From: Impatiens glandulifera
Taxonomy: Eukaryota > Streptophyta > Magnoliopsida > Ericales > Balsaminaceae
Reading direction: 5' to 3'
Length of the DNA stretch: 64,000 nucleotides
Assembly: GCF_907164915.1 (NCBI RefSeq)
Contig: NC_061867.1
Span: forward strand, 56,295,771-56,359,770
In this document: in pieces, positions 1 to 11,820 of the stretch
Position numbering within the stretch: position 1 is the first letter of the stretch
How the letters are laid out: every line of letters begins with the position of its first letter
The notes under the pieces: generated by a model
What the model was told of the DNA's origin: nothing
Databases searched by the model: none
What the model saw: the letters and a program-made list of their open reading frames with translations, nothing else
Made by a program: the position numbers and the translations under genes

Positions 1-1461
1 CTAACACGGTGACGTCATCCCAACAAGAGATTATTGGAAATTTTCTTTCGTAAGGCAGACGTTCACCTTCCACAAAAACACCATCTAGGTAGCAAATCTG
101 GAGTAAAGGAATGGGAAACATGTTAGAAAATATGACATATCTATAAATCATATATAAGAGAGGCAAGAATACTTACCGATAAAAGGGTTATAGGTCCATC
201 GAAATATGGATTTTTATCTTTACTTGCTTTTTCTTTCCAACTTCTTACACTGTCAACCAATCGTTGTAGTGTAAAGTGGCACCAGTTCAGTTCCTTTATG
301 TTATCAACCTCCATTAAGGATTTGAGAATTTTGAACCTGAAATGAAAAAAATACATTTGTCAGTATTCACAAATACAATTAGATATATAATAGGTTTGAA
401 TACATGTTTACCTGGCTCGTGAATTTTGAACTGGACATAAAAAACTTGAGACAACAAAGACAACGAAGTCTATTTTGAAATCGTTGTCTGCACTTGTGTT
501 ACTTAATATCTTGGGGATCATAGAAAGTGTTTCGGGAGCTTTTGAGTCTTCCCCGGTCCATCTGGTCTTCCAATCCCTCAAGAAATTAAAATAATCAGGG
601 TCCTTAGTCTTGTCCAACCCAACGGACTCGACTACGTTCATTGCCCCTCTAGGGAGGTTCATCACGAGCTGTACAAGATCTTCATCGATACAGATCTCAT
701 CACCGTTGGACAATACCAGAGAACTCTTATCCGGGTCAAAACATTGGATTACGTGTCTGGAAAAATGAGCCAGGCACTTGGAGACGCCCATTGTAAGAAG
801 AGAACCAAACCCGATTTCCTTCACAGCTTCCCTCTGTTCTACGCTCAATTTAGGAATCAGTTGAGCGAGGCCATGAGGGGATGATCTTGTTAGAAATGTC
901 AGTTTACGTTTCTTGATGGTTTTGGTTTTTTGGGGAGATGGTGGTAACTCTTCATCGAATGGGGTAGTAGACGGAGAAATATTAGTGGTTTCTGGGGGTG
1001 GTTCTGGTAACTCTTCATCGACTGTTGGAGTGGAGGTAGGAATAACATTGGGTTTTTTTTTAGGGGGAAAAGGTGGTGGTAAAATCTCATCAGTACCTGC
1101 AGCAACATCAGTAGCTTCGACAGCAACTGTGGAAACGGATTCAGCAGTCGATGACGACTTAGTATTCGTCTTCGGATTTCTCTTCCTCTTCCTTTCATAT
1201 GTAAAGGTATTAAACCTCGAAGTCATTATTTTTGGTGGGATAGCATAAATCAGTATTCAACGAAATAAATTGAATAATCATGTGTAAAATTAGTATAAAC
1301 ACAATAAGATTAACATACCTCTCTGGTTTATTGCTGGGATTGACGTTGGATGCAGGAGTGGGGGCATTTTCGTTTTCGTTGATGCTCCTACAAACTTGCA
1401 AGACGACCTCTCGGGAGTCGATGGGATCCACTTCCATGTTGTTGCCTTGGTTCCCCGACAT
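1..1461 (-). CDS. Transposon-type ULP gene, N-terminal part (3' end off window)
   Basis: A minus-strand gene starts with ATG at 1459-1461 and runs off the left edge. Four exons join in phase with no stop: 1319-1461, 412-1215, 177-336 and 1-97, all with GT-AG introns. The first about 130 residues are low complexity, with a basic stretch (YERKRKRNPK) and three proline-rich repeats around DEELPEPPPE and DEELPPSPQ. A globular region follows, starting near KLSVEQREAVKEIGFGSLL and including ICIDEDLVQLVMNLPRG, LNWCHFTLQRLVDSV and ICYLDGVFVEGERLP. This arrangement resembles the N-terminal halves of plant transposon-borne genes that end in an Ulp1 (C48) SUMO-protease domain, as carried by some Mutator-like elements. 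The protease domain itself would lie off the window. It is divergent to the FAR1 transposase gene at 3814. Function is inferred from family resemblance only; a host gene derived from such an element is possible. Confidence 0.6.
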
Positions 1462-2636
1462 GTTCAGAAGAAATCCTTGTAGTATAAACGAAATATCTAG
1501 GGTTTCGACGTTCAGTGTTTGGATTATCGCCGGGAGAAAGAGAGAGAAGAATATGAACAGTTGCTTATGAAAATGAAATTCAGGGAGAGTCGGCTTGTAG
1601 CGGGAAATTGAAATTATATCAACTAGTAATGGAAGCGAATATATATTCGTTCGATATCGTAACTTCTTAAAAAAATTATAAAAATAAATTGAAAATAAAA
1701 ACTATTCATCGAAGCGAAGATTTATTCGCGGGATATAAATGCACGGGTAAGTGAATTTCCATGACCGGCAAGTTGGCTTCTCATGGGAGGGGAGGGGGTT
1801 TTACATGAACGTCAGGCTAAAAATATTTGAAAAGAAGAAATCTTTGCTTTCAATCGTATACTTGAAAAACAAAATTAAAGCGAATATTTGGTCGTTTACT
1901 GAATGTCATTTTAAATTAATTGAATTAACATTTATTAATAAACGGAAATATAAAATTAATAAAAATTAAATAGCCAAGTAATTGAGGCGAAGATTGGTTC
2001 GGTTGCGGAATGTGATTTTTAATAAATGAAATTAATATTTAATAAACTGAAATATAAAATCCATGTCATTTTGGTCTTTACATAGACGTGTAATTGTATT
2101 TTCATCGAAGGCAGGCGATCTTCTCATGGGTGGGTTGGGGGGTTTACATGAGGTTTTTATTCTAATTAATTGAAGCAAATATATCTTCGCTCCTGAGTGT
2201 CTGAAGGCCAAAAAAATTAAATGGAAAAAAAAAGATTGAATTAATTGAAGCGAATATTATATCGCTGCATGTGTTTTTTAATAAATTAAATTAAATTAAA
2301 TAAACGTAAATATGAAATCCCTGTCAATTTGGTCTTTACATAGACGTGTAAGTGTATTTTCATGAACGGCAAGCGGTCTTCTCATGGGTGGGTATGGGGG
2401 GTTTACATGAGGGTCATGGCAACGGGCGTGTAGATCTTCGCTCCCATCGCATCTCACCCTTACCTCTGACACGGTGCCCTGAGCGAAGATATCTTATCTG
2501 GGTATCATATGAATATTATATAATTTCCTGGCGTTAACAGGCGCTGCCGTTAACGGCGTCTGGTGTGAACCCGGGCCGAAACCCGGATTCCGGATTCTCC
2601 CTCCCTCCGTCTCCTCCCCAGATTGATTTATTATTA
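1462..2636. repeat. Repeat-rich block between divergent ULP and FAR1 genes
   Basis: No gene is seen here. The stretch carries many imperfect palindromes of the form AAGCGAA-N(5-9)-TTCGCTT, near 1632, 1710, 1880, 2175, 2245 and 2480. It also carries three copies of a motif reading CTTCTCATGGG, then a G-rich run, then TTTACATGA, near 1777-1808, 2111-2152 and 2377-2409. The same two motif types recur right of the FAR1 gene (6550-7000), so they probably belong to the same transposon family, perhaps as subterminal transposase-binding repeats. Near 2530-2610 there is a GC-rich patch with a GTTAAC-containing inverted motif. Confidence 0.6.
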
Positions 2637-3770
2637 AATTAATAATGCTGCAATCTGATTGGTCCGCCACAGAGGAACACAGCAATCGGTAGCAGAAGAT
2701 CTGAATTGACTTTATGGACATTGAATAGTAGATGTCTCATGACTTATTAAAGTCATTTATTTGAGTATCTAATTCCATATCCAAATCCCACTTGTACACA
2801 ATTATTGAACTCACCACTCACCGATCCACCTATTCATTTTATCCCAATTATCCCTAATTAACTTTCTTTACAATTGATTCCATTCAATGAGTAGAGAATG
2901 CATTATAATTATTCTTAATTAACATTATTTGAAAACAAAATATCAAACAATTTTTTAATTAAAATATTCTTATTTAAAAAATAAAATATACATGATGTAT
3001 CAATAACCTCAGCACAAAATAATACAACTTTTCATAATAATAAAAAGATAAATAATTTGTATGAAGGACAATGAAATTATTCTTTAGTAATAATATAAGT
3101 TAAAAATATTATTATTTAAAAATAAATAAATATTGATTTAGATGAAATAATGTTCTGGTTTTAATTAATTATATATATATTAACAAATTTAATAATATTT
3201 ATCCGTTGAAATTCAATTTCACATTGATTTCAGGTATTTCTATGCCGGACAATGTAAACGTAGATAATGAAAATTGAATTATCTTTATTAATAATGCAAA
3301 CTCTAGCACACAAAAAAAAGTGAGGGGGAATAAAATTAATATATATATATATATATGAATAAAATCAATATATATATAAACGACATCCTTCTTTATCTTT
3401 TATTGTGAATCTTCTACAACCCTTTCTTAATTTATCTTGACTAGAATATATTGTAGATATTATATTTTAATGTTTACCAATCATTATATAACTCCTTTAA
3501 CTAATATTTTAATAAACATATTTTAAAACTCGTGTTTTTAATTCTCATTTAAAACAAAATATAAAAAAGAGAAAACAGATTTGTAGTTTTATATATGCTT
3601 ATGAGTAGTGTGGATAGAATAATTTATAACATTAAATATCTCTTTCATATAAAATTAATTGGATAAGCTATATTATATAGATTATATTTAATTCAAATCA
3701 GATCCTATGCTACCGATTCCCGTGTTCCCCTGTTGCGGACCAATCAAATTGCAGCATTATTATTATATAA
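2637..3770. mobile_element. 1.1-kb TIR element with AT-rich core, no coding capacity
   Basis: Two inverted copies of a segment of about 55 bp flank a very AT-rich interior. The left arm (about 2639-2696) reads TAATAATGCTGCAATCTGAT and continues through GGTCCGCCACAG to ATCGGTAGCA. The right arm (about 3707-3765) is its reverse complement with a few mismatches (for example GATTGGTCCGCAACAG). The interior has no open frame worth calling. The structure fits a non-autonomous DNA transposon. I could not fix a target site duplication because both outer edges run into AT-rich sequence. Its right end lies only about 45 bp before the ATG proposed for the FAR1 transposase gene, so it may have replaced that promoter. 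Confidence 0.6.
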
Positions 3771-3813
3771 TATGAAATGTTGTGTTCTTGTTGATTATCA
3801 GGAAGGAATACAC

Positions 3814-6448
3814 ATGAGCGAGAATGATATGAACGAGAATGATATTAATGATTTAAGGTATATTGCTTAACTTATCTAATTTTTTTGGTTCATATGTAAG
3901 CGAAGAGATCTGCGCTTATAGGAATTTTGATAATAGCTTATAAAGCGAAGCTCTCTTCGCCTAATATTACAATGTGATTAATGTTGAAGTGAAGCGCTCT
4001 TCGCTTATATTGCCTTCATTTTACAATCATCTACAAGTTTTGGTTAGTTGAAGATTTATTTTCCACGTGTTCTCAAATTGAACAGCGAATCTGCTAGTTT
4101 TCGTCGCCAATTGAATTTCGATGGAACCGGCCAACCTTTGGAGGACATCGAAGCCAACTTAATTCCACATTTAGGTAGGGAATTTGAGAGTGAAGAAGAA
4201 GGTTACGTATTCTACTTAGCCTACGCTAAACTAATAGGATTTGGTATAAGGCGCAGTTCAAAATATGTTGACAACGATGGTAAAATACTGGATAGAGTTT
4301 TTTGTTGTAGTGCACAGGGCGAACGGGTAAAAGACAAACGTGATGTCTATGTCAGACGTAGACGTTCTTTGACGAGGTTCGGTTGTGAAGCGAAATTGAG
4401 GATAAAGAGGGCAGATAATGGAAAGTTCTAAGTGGTAAATTTTATTAGTGAGCATTGTCATCCTCTTGCAAGTCCAAAGAAAACTCACCTGTATAGATGC
4501 CATAGGAATATTTCTGCAGTTGCAGGCTTACATATCGAGATGGCCACTAACGTGGGAATTCCTCCTAAGGCATCACATGCTCTAATGTCTAAACAAATCG
4601 GTGGAAGGGAGAATCTAAGTTTTCTTCCTGAGGATTACAAAAATTACATGCGAACGAAAAGAACCAGAGAATGTAATTTTGGGGAAACAGGGGGTGTATT
4701 AGAGTATTTGCAGAAAAAACAATCAAATGATCCTGGTTTTTATAATGCTTTTCAACTTGATGCGGACGATTTGATAACGAATATTTTTTGGTGTGATTCC
4801 AACATGCGTTCTGATTATTCATACTTCGGAGACGTTGTCAGTTTTGACACCACCTACAAGAAGAATAAGGAAGGTCGTCCAGTTGCGCTTTTTGTAGGTG
4901 TGAATCATCACAAACAATTAATTATTTTTGGTGCAGCTCTATTATACGATGAAACTGCAATGAATTTTGAATGGTTGTTTGATACTTTCACCAATGCTAT
5001 GCGTGGGAAAAAACCAAAAACCATTCTTACAGATCAAGACGCGGCCATGGCTAAGGCCTTGTCGTCTACATGGCCCGAAACAAATCATCGTCTATGTATT
5101 TGGCACATATTTCAAAATGCAGCCATACATATTAGCTCCGTGTTCCATAATTTCAGAGAATTTTCGAAGGATTTTTCTTCGTGTATATATGATTTTGAAG
5201 AAGAGATAGAGTTTGTTGAAGCTTGGAATCAAATGTTGACAAACTACGGGCTTGAAAACAACGACTGGTTGAAACGCATGTTTAGCATTAGGCGAAAGTG
5301 GGCATTAGTCTATGGACGACAAATGTTTTGTGCTGATATGACGACAACACAGAGAAGTGAGAGTATGAACAGTTTGTTGAAAAGGTACTTCTCCTACAAA
5401 CACAAGTTTTTAGAATTTTTCAAACACTTTGAAAGACTAATCGATGAAAGAAGATATGATGTGTTGAAGGCTGATTTTAAATCAATTACCAGCCAACCAA
5501 GTCTGAACTATCCAGTTTTGATCTTAAAGGATGCCTGCAAAGTTTACACCCCAGAGGTATTTAAGTGCTTTGAACAACAATGGTTTATGTCGCATGATTG
5601 TGGTGTAGAAATGTTAAAGGATGTCGACACACACAGAAAATATAAGGTAACACCCCATACTAGGAGATGCTCTCATACAGTTACAGTTCATAAGAATGAT
5701 GATAAGAATATCGAGTGTAGCTGCTGTAAATTTGAATTTGGAGGGATTTTGTGTGCTCACATCCTAAAGATTTTCACTACGATTGACGTGTTGAAGATTC
5801 CTCCTGCGTTGATATTGAAGAGGTGGACAAGAATAGCCAAAGATGGATTATTTGGAACTGATCCAATCGTGGACAGTAGTAATGTTGATCCGAGTGAGCT
5901 TCATAACATAAGATACAGAGATTTGTGTGGCTTGTCCATGCATTTATTTACCAAGGCAGCCGAAAGAGATGACACGTATAGGCATGCCAAAGAAATTATG
6001 CTTAGCTAGTGTACGTTTGTGGATAAAAAATTACAGGAGAGTATAAATATGCAAACTCCACCAACCGGTGTATCATGTTCTACCGAGGGTGCCCATGTTC
6101 AAGCGAAAGGAATCAAAACTAAGAAGCCAACAAAGTCTGGTAAGAGAAGGAAAGGTGGACTAGAGAAGAACTCAAGAAAAAGAAAATCAACAAGAATAAC
6201 TAGCGAATCACAGATTCCGGTATGAATTTGCTGAGTTAACTTCTTTACTAATAATTGGGTTATTATTATTCATTTATTAACATACTTTTAAATAAATTGA
6301 TATACCTTTCCAGCCATCAAATGCAATGCCAACGACCACTCCTCAGTTCTCAACTCCTCAACAATGGGACGAAAGTTTCAGAATGGACGCCAATACTCAG
6401 TTCACTGTTCTTTTGTCATCTCAACTATCGAATTCCAGTTTCATGTGA
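3814..6448 (+). pseudogene. FAR1/FRS-type MULE transposase with two in-frame stops
   Basis: Three exons fit in phase: 3814-3857 (ATG start), 4086-6219 and 6314-6448 (TGA). Domain order is that of FAR1-related proteins and Mutator-like transposases. A FAR1 zinc-binding domain comes first (RVFCCSAQG, RFGCEAKLRI, SEHCHPL). The MULE catalytic core follows, with D residues in VSFDTTYKKN and ILTDQDAAM, the motif RLCIWHIFQNA, and E in TTQRSESMNSLLKRY. A SWIM zinc finger (CSCCKFEFGGILCAH) and a basic tail close the protein. Two single-codon stops interrupt one otherwise open frame: TAA at 4429-4431 inside the DNA-binding domain and TAG at 6007-6009 after the SWIM domain. No frameshift is seen. The intron 3858-4085 contains three of the AAGCGAA-type palindromes. 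Most likely a recently inactivated transposase; readthrough or sequence error cannot be excluded. Confidence 0.85.
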
Positions 6449-7171
6449 AATCTGATATGTATTTGTATGTATATTTGATTTGAAACCATGAAGAAAGTAG
6501 AATGTAATACCAAATGAATGACAACACTAATTTATTTCTAAAAATAAGAACACCTAAATAAAGCGAATATTTATTCGCCCCCAGTCGACTCCTATTAATT
6601 ATCATTTTTATTAAAATTTGAGTAATTAAAACCTAAAACTGAAACGAATATTAATTTGTTTCAATGAAAACAAGTATTTGGGGCGAATATCTATTCTCTT
6701 CATATTTCTTTCATGAAATTGATATTTTTGTAGAATTTGGTATTTACATGTTAGGTAAAGTGTAATGACATGACAAGTAATCCGGCTTCTCATGGGTGGG
6801 GTGGGGGTTTTACATCAAAGTCAGATTGAAAATAACTTGAAGCGAATAATTCTTCGCTCGAATTCGATTACTCTAAATTAAAAGTTTTCACATAATAATT
6901 ATTCGCTCCAACTCGACTCCTCACATATAAATTTTGATCATAATTTATTAAATAAACAAAAAATGTTTGAAGCGAATACTTGTGCGCTTCATGCTTCTTT
7001 CAATTAATTTATTCATTTAATACATAAATGAACAAGTATGCTGGTAAATCAAATTTCATTAAAAACAATCTGTATATATACATCATTATTGTCAAAATGT
7101 GAATTGTAATGTTTTGAAAATTTAAATTACACAACATATTCATTATTGTACAAATGTATACATTTCCAAAT
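6449..7171. repeat. Palindrome and G-run repeat block right of FAR1 gene
   Basis: Non-coding. It contains the same imperfect palindromes as the left block (near 6560, 6640, 6680, 6838, 6895 and 6970) and a fourth copy of the CTTCTCATGGGTGGGGTGGG motif ending in TTTACAT (about 6786-6816). The shared motifs on both sides of the transposase gene support one element family. No terminal inverted repeat was located. Confidence 0.55.
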
Positions 7172-8087
7172 TCATTGACTAATCCATTTACTGCAGGAAT
7201 TGTAGACTTTGCTCCTGAATTTGTTGAGCTCCGAGCCAATGACACGCCAACAATATTCCATCCTCAATGTCTTTATTTGGTCCCGTACATTTTTTTTAAC
7301 GCCGAAGCCACTTTTCCAACCCTTCACCTCACCTTCATACGTCTCCATGTGTCTCATACAAAAAATGTCGCAGTTAGTGTAATTCTGGGAATCCTGCCAT
7401 GACAATTTCAAACATATCTTTTCCAAACTGCCATATTTTGCAGCAAGAACGGGGTCTACGGCGTTCATATATTGTTGAATGTAGTCATCCTGATACATCA
7501 TTACAAACAACATGATGTAATGTAATTTAGTGCTACTAGAATTCAATCATTGAACATGTTGAAAATCAAATTGTAGTGTCATACCAAGATTTGTGCATTC
7601 TTATATCTTCTTTCGAAGGGCGCTTGCATAGGTGACTCTCTGTTGTCAATTACTTGAAATTGTCTTTGTATGAAGTTACAGCAAACCAAGTAGAAATGTC
7701 TGTCATCAATGATTGGGAAAAAACATTTGTGGATAGAATTAAAACAAATTAGATTTCAACTGATTTGTACATGCTATTATAAGATATCATAGCGAGAGAT
7801 GTACTTACGAGGTTCACATCCAAGAGGTCCCTTTTCGAAATGTCGAAAGCCCGACCTTCACGACAGAACCTTTCATTGAATTGGTCAAGGGTAGTTATCC
7901 CACCTTCACGAAAAATCTGTTTACAGCATAGTCTTTAGTCTCACACGAATAACATAATTGATAAACAACAGTGCTAGTACAATTTACGGTGAGCCCGGTT
8001 GTGTAAAAAATCTTATTATAACGACGTTTTACATTTCTCCTACAAAGGTCGTTCAACATGTACGACCAAATGTCAATAATCATACTA
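7172..8087 (-). pseudogene. ULP1-like C48 cysteine protease, C-terminal domain only
   Basis: Minus-strand exons about 7988-8087, 7809-7916, about 7586-7745 and 7172-7489 read in order as an Ulp1 (SUMO-protease) catalytic domain. The pieces are IIDIWSYMLNDLC, then FREGGITTLDQF, then FFPIIDDRHFYLVCCNF with the likely catalytic His (RHF) and Asp (QVIDNRES), then NYTNCDIFCMRHMETYEG with the likely catalytic Cys. The usual DCG around the Cys reads NCD. Family knowledge says these enzymes process SUMO or SUMO-like proteins, and plant MULEs have carried such genes. No start or N-terminal half lies upstream: homology stops near 8087 next to a T-run. I found no clean AG acceptor for the third exon. 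I therefore call it a truncated fragment, though no internal stop breaks the exons. Confidence 0.7.
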
Positions 8088-8565
8088 ATATTTAATTAGG
8101 CTGAATTTTTTTTTTTTTTTGTTAACTAATTAGTTTTTCTCCCTTTCTTTTATCTGTCATGTCCAACCATAAAAGCAATATTTAATTTTATTTTATTTAT
8201 TTGAAGAGTTAGACATTTTTTAATTAAATCATTCAATAAAAAATTATAAATATTATAGATACGACTATAATTGATATAAAATAACTTGTGACATTATATA
8301 TCACAAAATTTTCAAAATAAATCAACATCAAATTAAAAACAAATAAAAACAAATTAATTTAGAACATATCGATTGTAAGAGCTAAAATCGATATTGATCA
8401 TAGTCATCGTAGTAACTAAATTTCCATTCACAAAAACTTTGAATATTTTATGTTTCTTTCTCGTGTTAGAATATTTTTTAAATCTCATATTATTAAGAAC
8501 TGTATTTTTTTTCTTCTTTTTGATGTTAATTCATATTTTTAAAATTATAACAGTTTAAAGTTATA
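8088..8565. other. AT-rich spacer without recognised features
   Basis: A poly-T run and AT-rich sequence with no gene or repeat I can name. It separates the truncated ULP fragment from the foldback element. Confidence 0.5.
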
Positions 8566-8769
8566 TAAGGGTGTGGTTGATGAGGGGAATTGGAATTGAA
8601 ATTGGCATTGGAATTCTAATTTCAATTCCATGAGAATTGGCATTGAATTACAATTCAATTCCTATGTTTGGAAAAATTATAGAATTGTAATTCAATTCCA
8701 ATTCCTATGTTTGAGAAAATGATAGAATTGTAATTCAATTCTAATTCCTATATTTGTAAAATAAAACAT

Positions 8770-10015
8770 CGGTTCAAAATATTAACTTTTAAAATATGTT
8801 TTTACGTTTTTGGCACGTTTAATACGTTTTTGACATGTTTAACAGGTTTTTGACATGTTTAACACATTTTTACACGCTTTTGACACGTTCAAACACGTTT
8901 TTGACATGTTTAACACATTTTCACACGTTTAACATGTTTTTCACGTTTTTAGTATGCTTAACACGTTTTTGACATTTTTAATACGTTTAACATGTTTTTC
9001 ACACGTTTTAACAAGTTTAACACGTTTTTCACGTTTTTGACACATTTTTAACATGTTTAATACGTTTTTCACACGTTTAACATGTTTTCACGTTTTTACA
9101 CGTTTAACACGTTTTTGGCATGTCTAACACGTTTTACACATTTTTGACACGTTTAACACGTTTTTTCACGTTTTGGCACATTTAACATGTTTGTCACACA
9201 TATTCACACGTTTAATACGTTTTTCACACGATAAACATGTTTTTCACGTTTTTCACATGTTTTCACACGTTTTTCATATTTTTCACGTTTTTCACATGTT
9301 TTTCACACAATTTAACACATTTTTAAGTTTTTCACAAGTTTTCACGTTTTTCATACGTTTTCCACACGTTTTAACACGTTTTAACAAGTTTAACACGTTT
9401 TCACACATTTTCACACATTTTCACACGTTTTTCACATGTTTTAACAAGTTTAACACATTTTTCACATTTTTCACACGTTTTTTACGTTTTCACACGTTTT
9501 CACACGTTTTTCACATTTTTCACACATATTATTAACAAGTTTAACACGTTTTTCACGTTTATGGCACGTTTTAAACATGTTTAATACGTTTTTCACACGT
9601 TTAACATGTTTTCACGTTTTTCACACGTTTTTGGCATGTCTAACATGTTTTACACATTTTTAACACATTTTTTCACGTTTTGACACATTTAACATGTTTT
9701 TCACATGTTTTTCACACATTTTTCATAATTAACATGTTTTTCACACGTTTAACATGTTTTTCACGTTTTGGCACGTTAAACACATTTTATGCATGTCTAA
9801 CATGTTTTTCACACGTTTTACACATTTTTGACACGTTTAACATCTTTTTCACGTTTTGGCAAGTTTAACACATTTTTCACGTTTTCTACACATTTTTCAC
9901 GTTTTTCACATGTTTTTCACGTTTTAACACGTTTTTCATGTTTTTGGCACATTTAACACGTTTTTAACATTTGTAATACGTTTAACATGTTTTTCTCATG
10001 TTTTGATTGGTTTAA
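8770..10015 (+). repeat. Left arm minisatellite (CACGTTTTTGACACGTTTAA type)
   Basis: A degenerate array of 11-13 bp units alternating ACACGTTTTTGAC or CACGTTTTTCACA with CGTTTAACA. Units vary by CpG-to-TpG changes, which suggests decay of methylated DNA. Confidence 0.8.
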
Positions 10016-11820
10016 AACGTATTAAACATGTCAAAAACGTTAAAAACGTGTTAAATGTATCAAAAATGTGTTAAACGTGCCAAATAAGTGAAAAACTTGT
10101 TAAACGTGCCAAAACATGTTAAAAATATGAAAACGTGTCAAAAACATGTTAAACGTTCCAAACATGTGAAAAACTTGTTAAACATGTCAAAACATGAAAA
10201 ATGTCTTAAACGTGTCAAAAATGAGGTAAATGTGTCAAAAACGTAAAAAATGTGTTAATGGTGTCAAAAACGTGAAAACGTGTTAAACGTGTCAAAAACG
10301 TTAAAATACGTGTTAAATGGTCAAAAACGTGAAAACGTGTTAAACATGTCAAAATGAGGTAAATGTGTCTGAATTGTAAAAAATGTGTTAAATGTCAAAA
10401 ACGTAAACAATTGTGTTAAATGTGTCAAAACCGTAAAAAAACGTGTTAAATGTGTCAAAAACGTGAAAAAGTGATAAACATGTAAAAAATGTGAAAAACT
10501 TGTTAAACGTGCCAAAATGTGCCAAAATGTAAAAAACATGAAAACGTGTTAAACGTTTCAAACATGTGAAAAACTTGTTAAATGTGCCAAAATGTGAAAA
10601 ACGTGTTAAACGTGTCAAAAATATGGTAAACGTGTCAAAAACGTAAACAAATGTGTTAAATGTGTCAAAAACGTGAAAACTTGTTAAACGTATCAAAAAC
10701 GTAAAAAAACATTTTAAATGTGTCAAAACGTGAAAACGTATTAAATATGTAAAAAACTTGTTAAACGTGCCAAAACGTGCAAAATGTGCCAAAATGTAAA
10801 AAACGTGTCAAAACGTGTTAAACGTGTTAAAAATATGAAAATCATGTTAAACATGTCAAAAATGTGTTAAACGTGTTAAGGACATGTTAAACGTGTCAAG
10901 GACGTGAAAAACATGTCAAATGTGTCAAAAACGTATTAAATGTGTCAAGGACGTGAAAAACATGTTAAATGTGTCAAATCGTGTTAAACGTGTCAAAAAC
11001 GTGTTAAACGTGCCAAAAACGTGTTAAACGTGTCAATGACGTGAAAAACGTGTTAAGTGTGTCAAAACGTGTTAAATGTGTCAAAAGTGTCAAAAACGTG
11101 TTAAACGTGTTAAAAACGTGAAAATCATGTTAAACGTGTTAAAAACGTGAAAATCATGTTAAACGTGTGAAACGAGTCAAGGACGTGTTAAACTTGTCAA
11201 GGATGTCAAAAACGTGTTAAATGTGTCAAGGACGTGAAAAACGTGTTAAATGTGTCAAAACGTGTTAAACGTGCCAAAAACGTGTTAAACGTGCTAAAAA
11301 CGTGTTAAACGTGTCAAAAATGTGTTAAACGTGTTAAAAATGTGAAAATCATATTAAACGTGTCAAAAACGTGTTAAATGTGTCAAAATGTGTTAAACGT
11401 GTCAAGGACGTGAAAACGTGTTAAGTATGTCAAAACGTGTTAAACGTGTCAAAAACGTGTTAAACGTGCCAAAAGCGTGTTAAACGTGTCAAAAACGTGT
11501 TAAACGTGTCAAAAACGTGTTAAATGTGTGAAAAACGTGTTAAATGTGTCAATGATGTGAAAAACGTGTTGAATGTGTCAAAACGTGTTAGACGTGTCAA
11601 AAACGTGTTAAACGTGCCAAAAAACGTGTTAAACTTGTCAAAAACGTGTTAAACATGTTAAAAACGTGAAAATCATGTTAAACGTGTCAAAAATGTGTTA
11701 AACGTGTCAATGACGTAAAAAATGTGTTAAATGTGTCAAAAACGTGCCAAAATATGAAAATATGTTAAATGTGTTAAAAACGTGTTAAACGTGTTTAATG
11801 TGTGAAAAACGTGCTAATTT
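10016..11820 (-). repeat. Right arm minisatellite, reverse complement of left arm
   Basis: The same unit in the opposite orientation (GTGTCAAAAACGTGTTAAAC). Some stretches from about 10990 to 11540 are nearly perfect, so this arm looks more recently homogenised than the left one. Confidence 0.8.

Noticed and set aside
9173..10792. Open frames rich in Phe, His, Thr and Leu (e.g. 9173-9535 plus, 10388-10792 minus)
   Set aside because: They are translations of the ACACGTTTTT minisatellite in the foldback element; no stop arises because the repeat lacks them in that frame.
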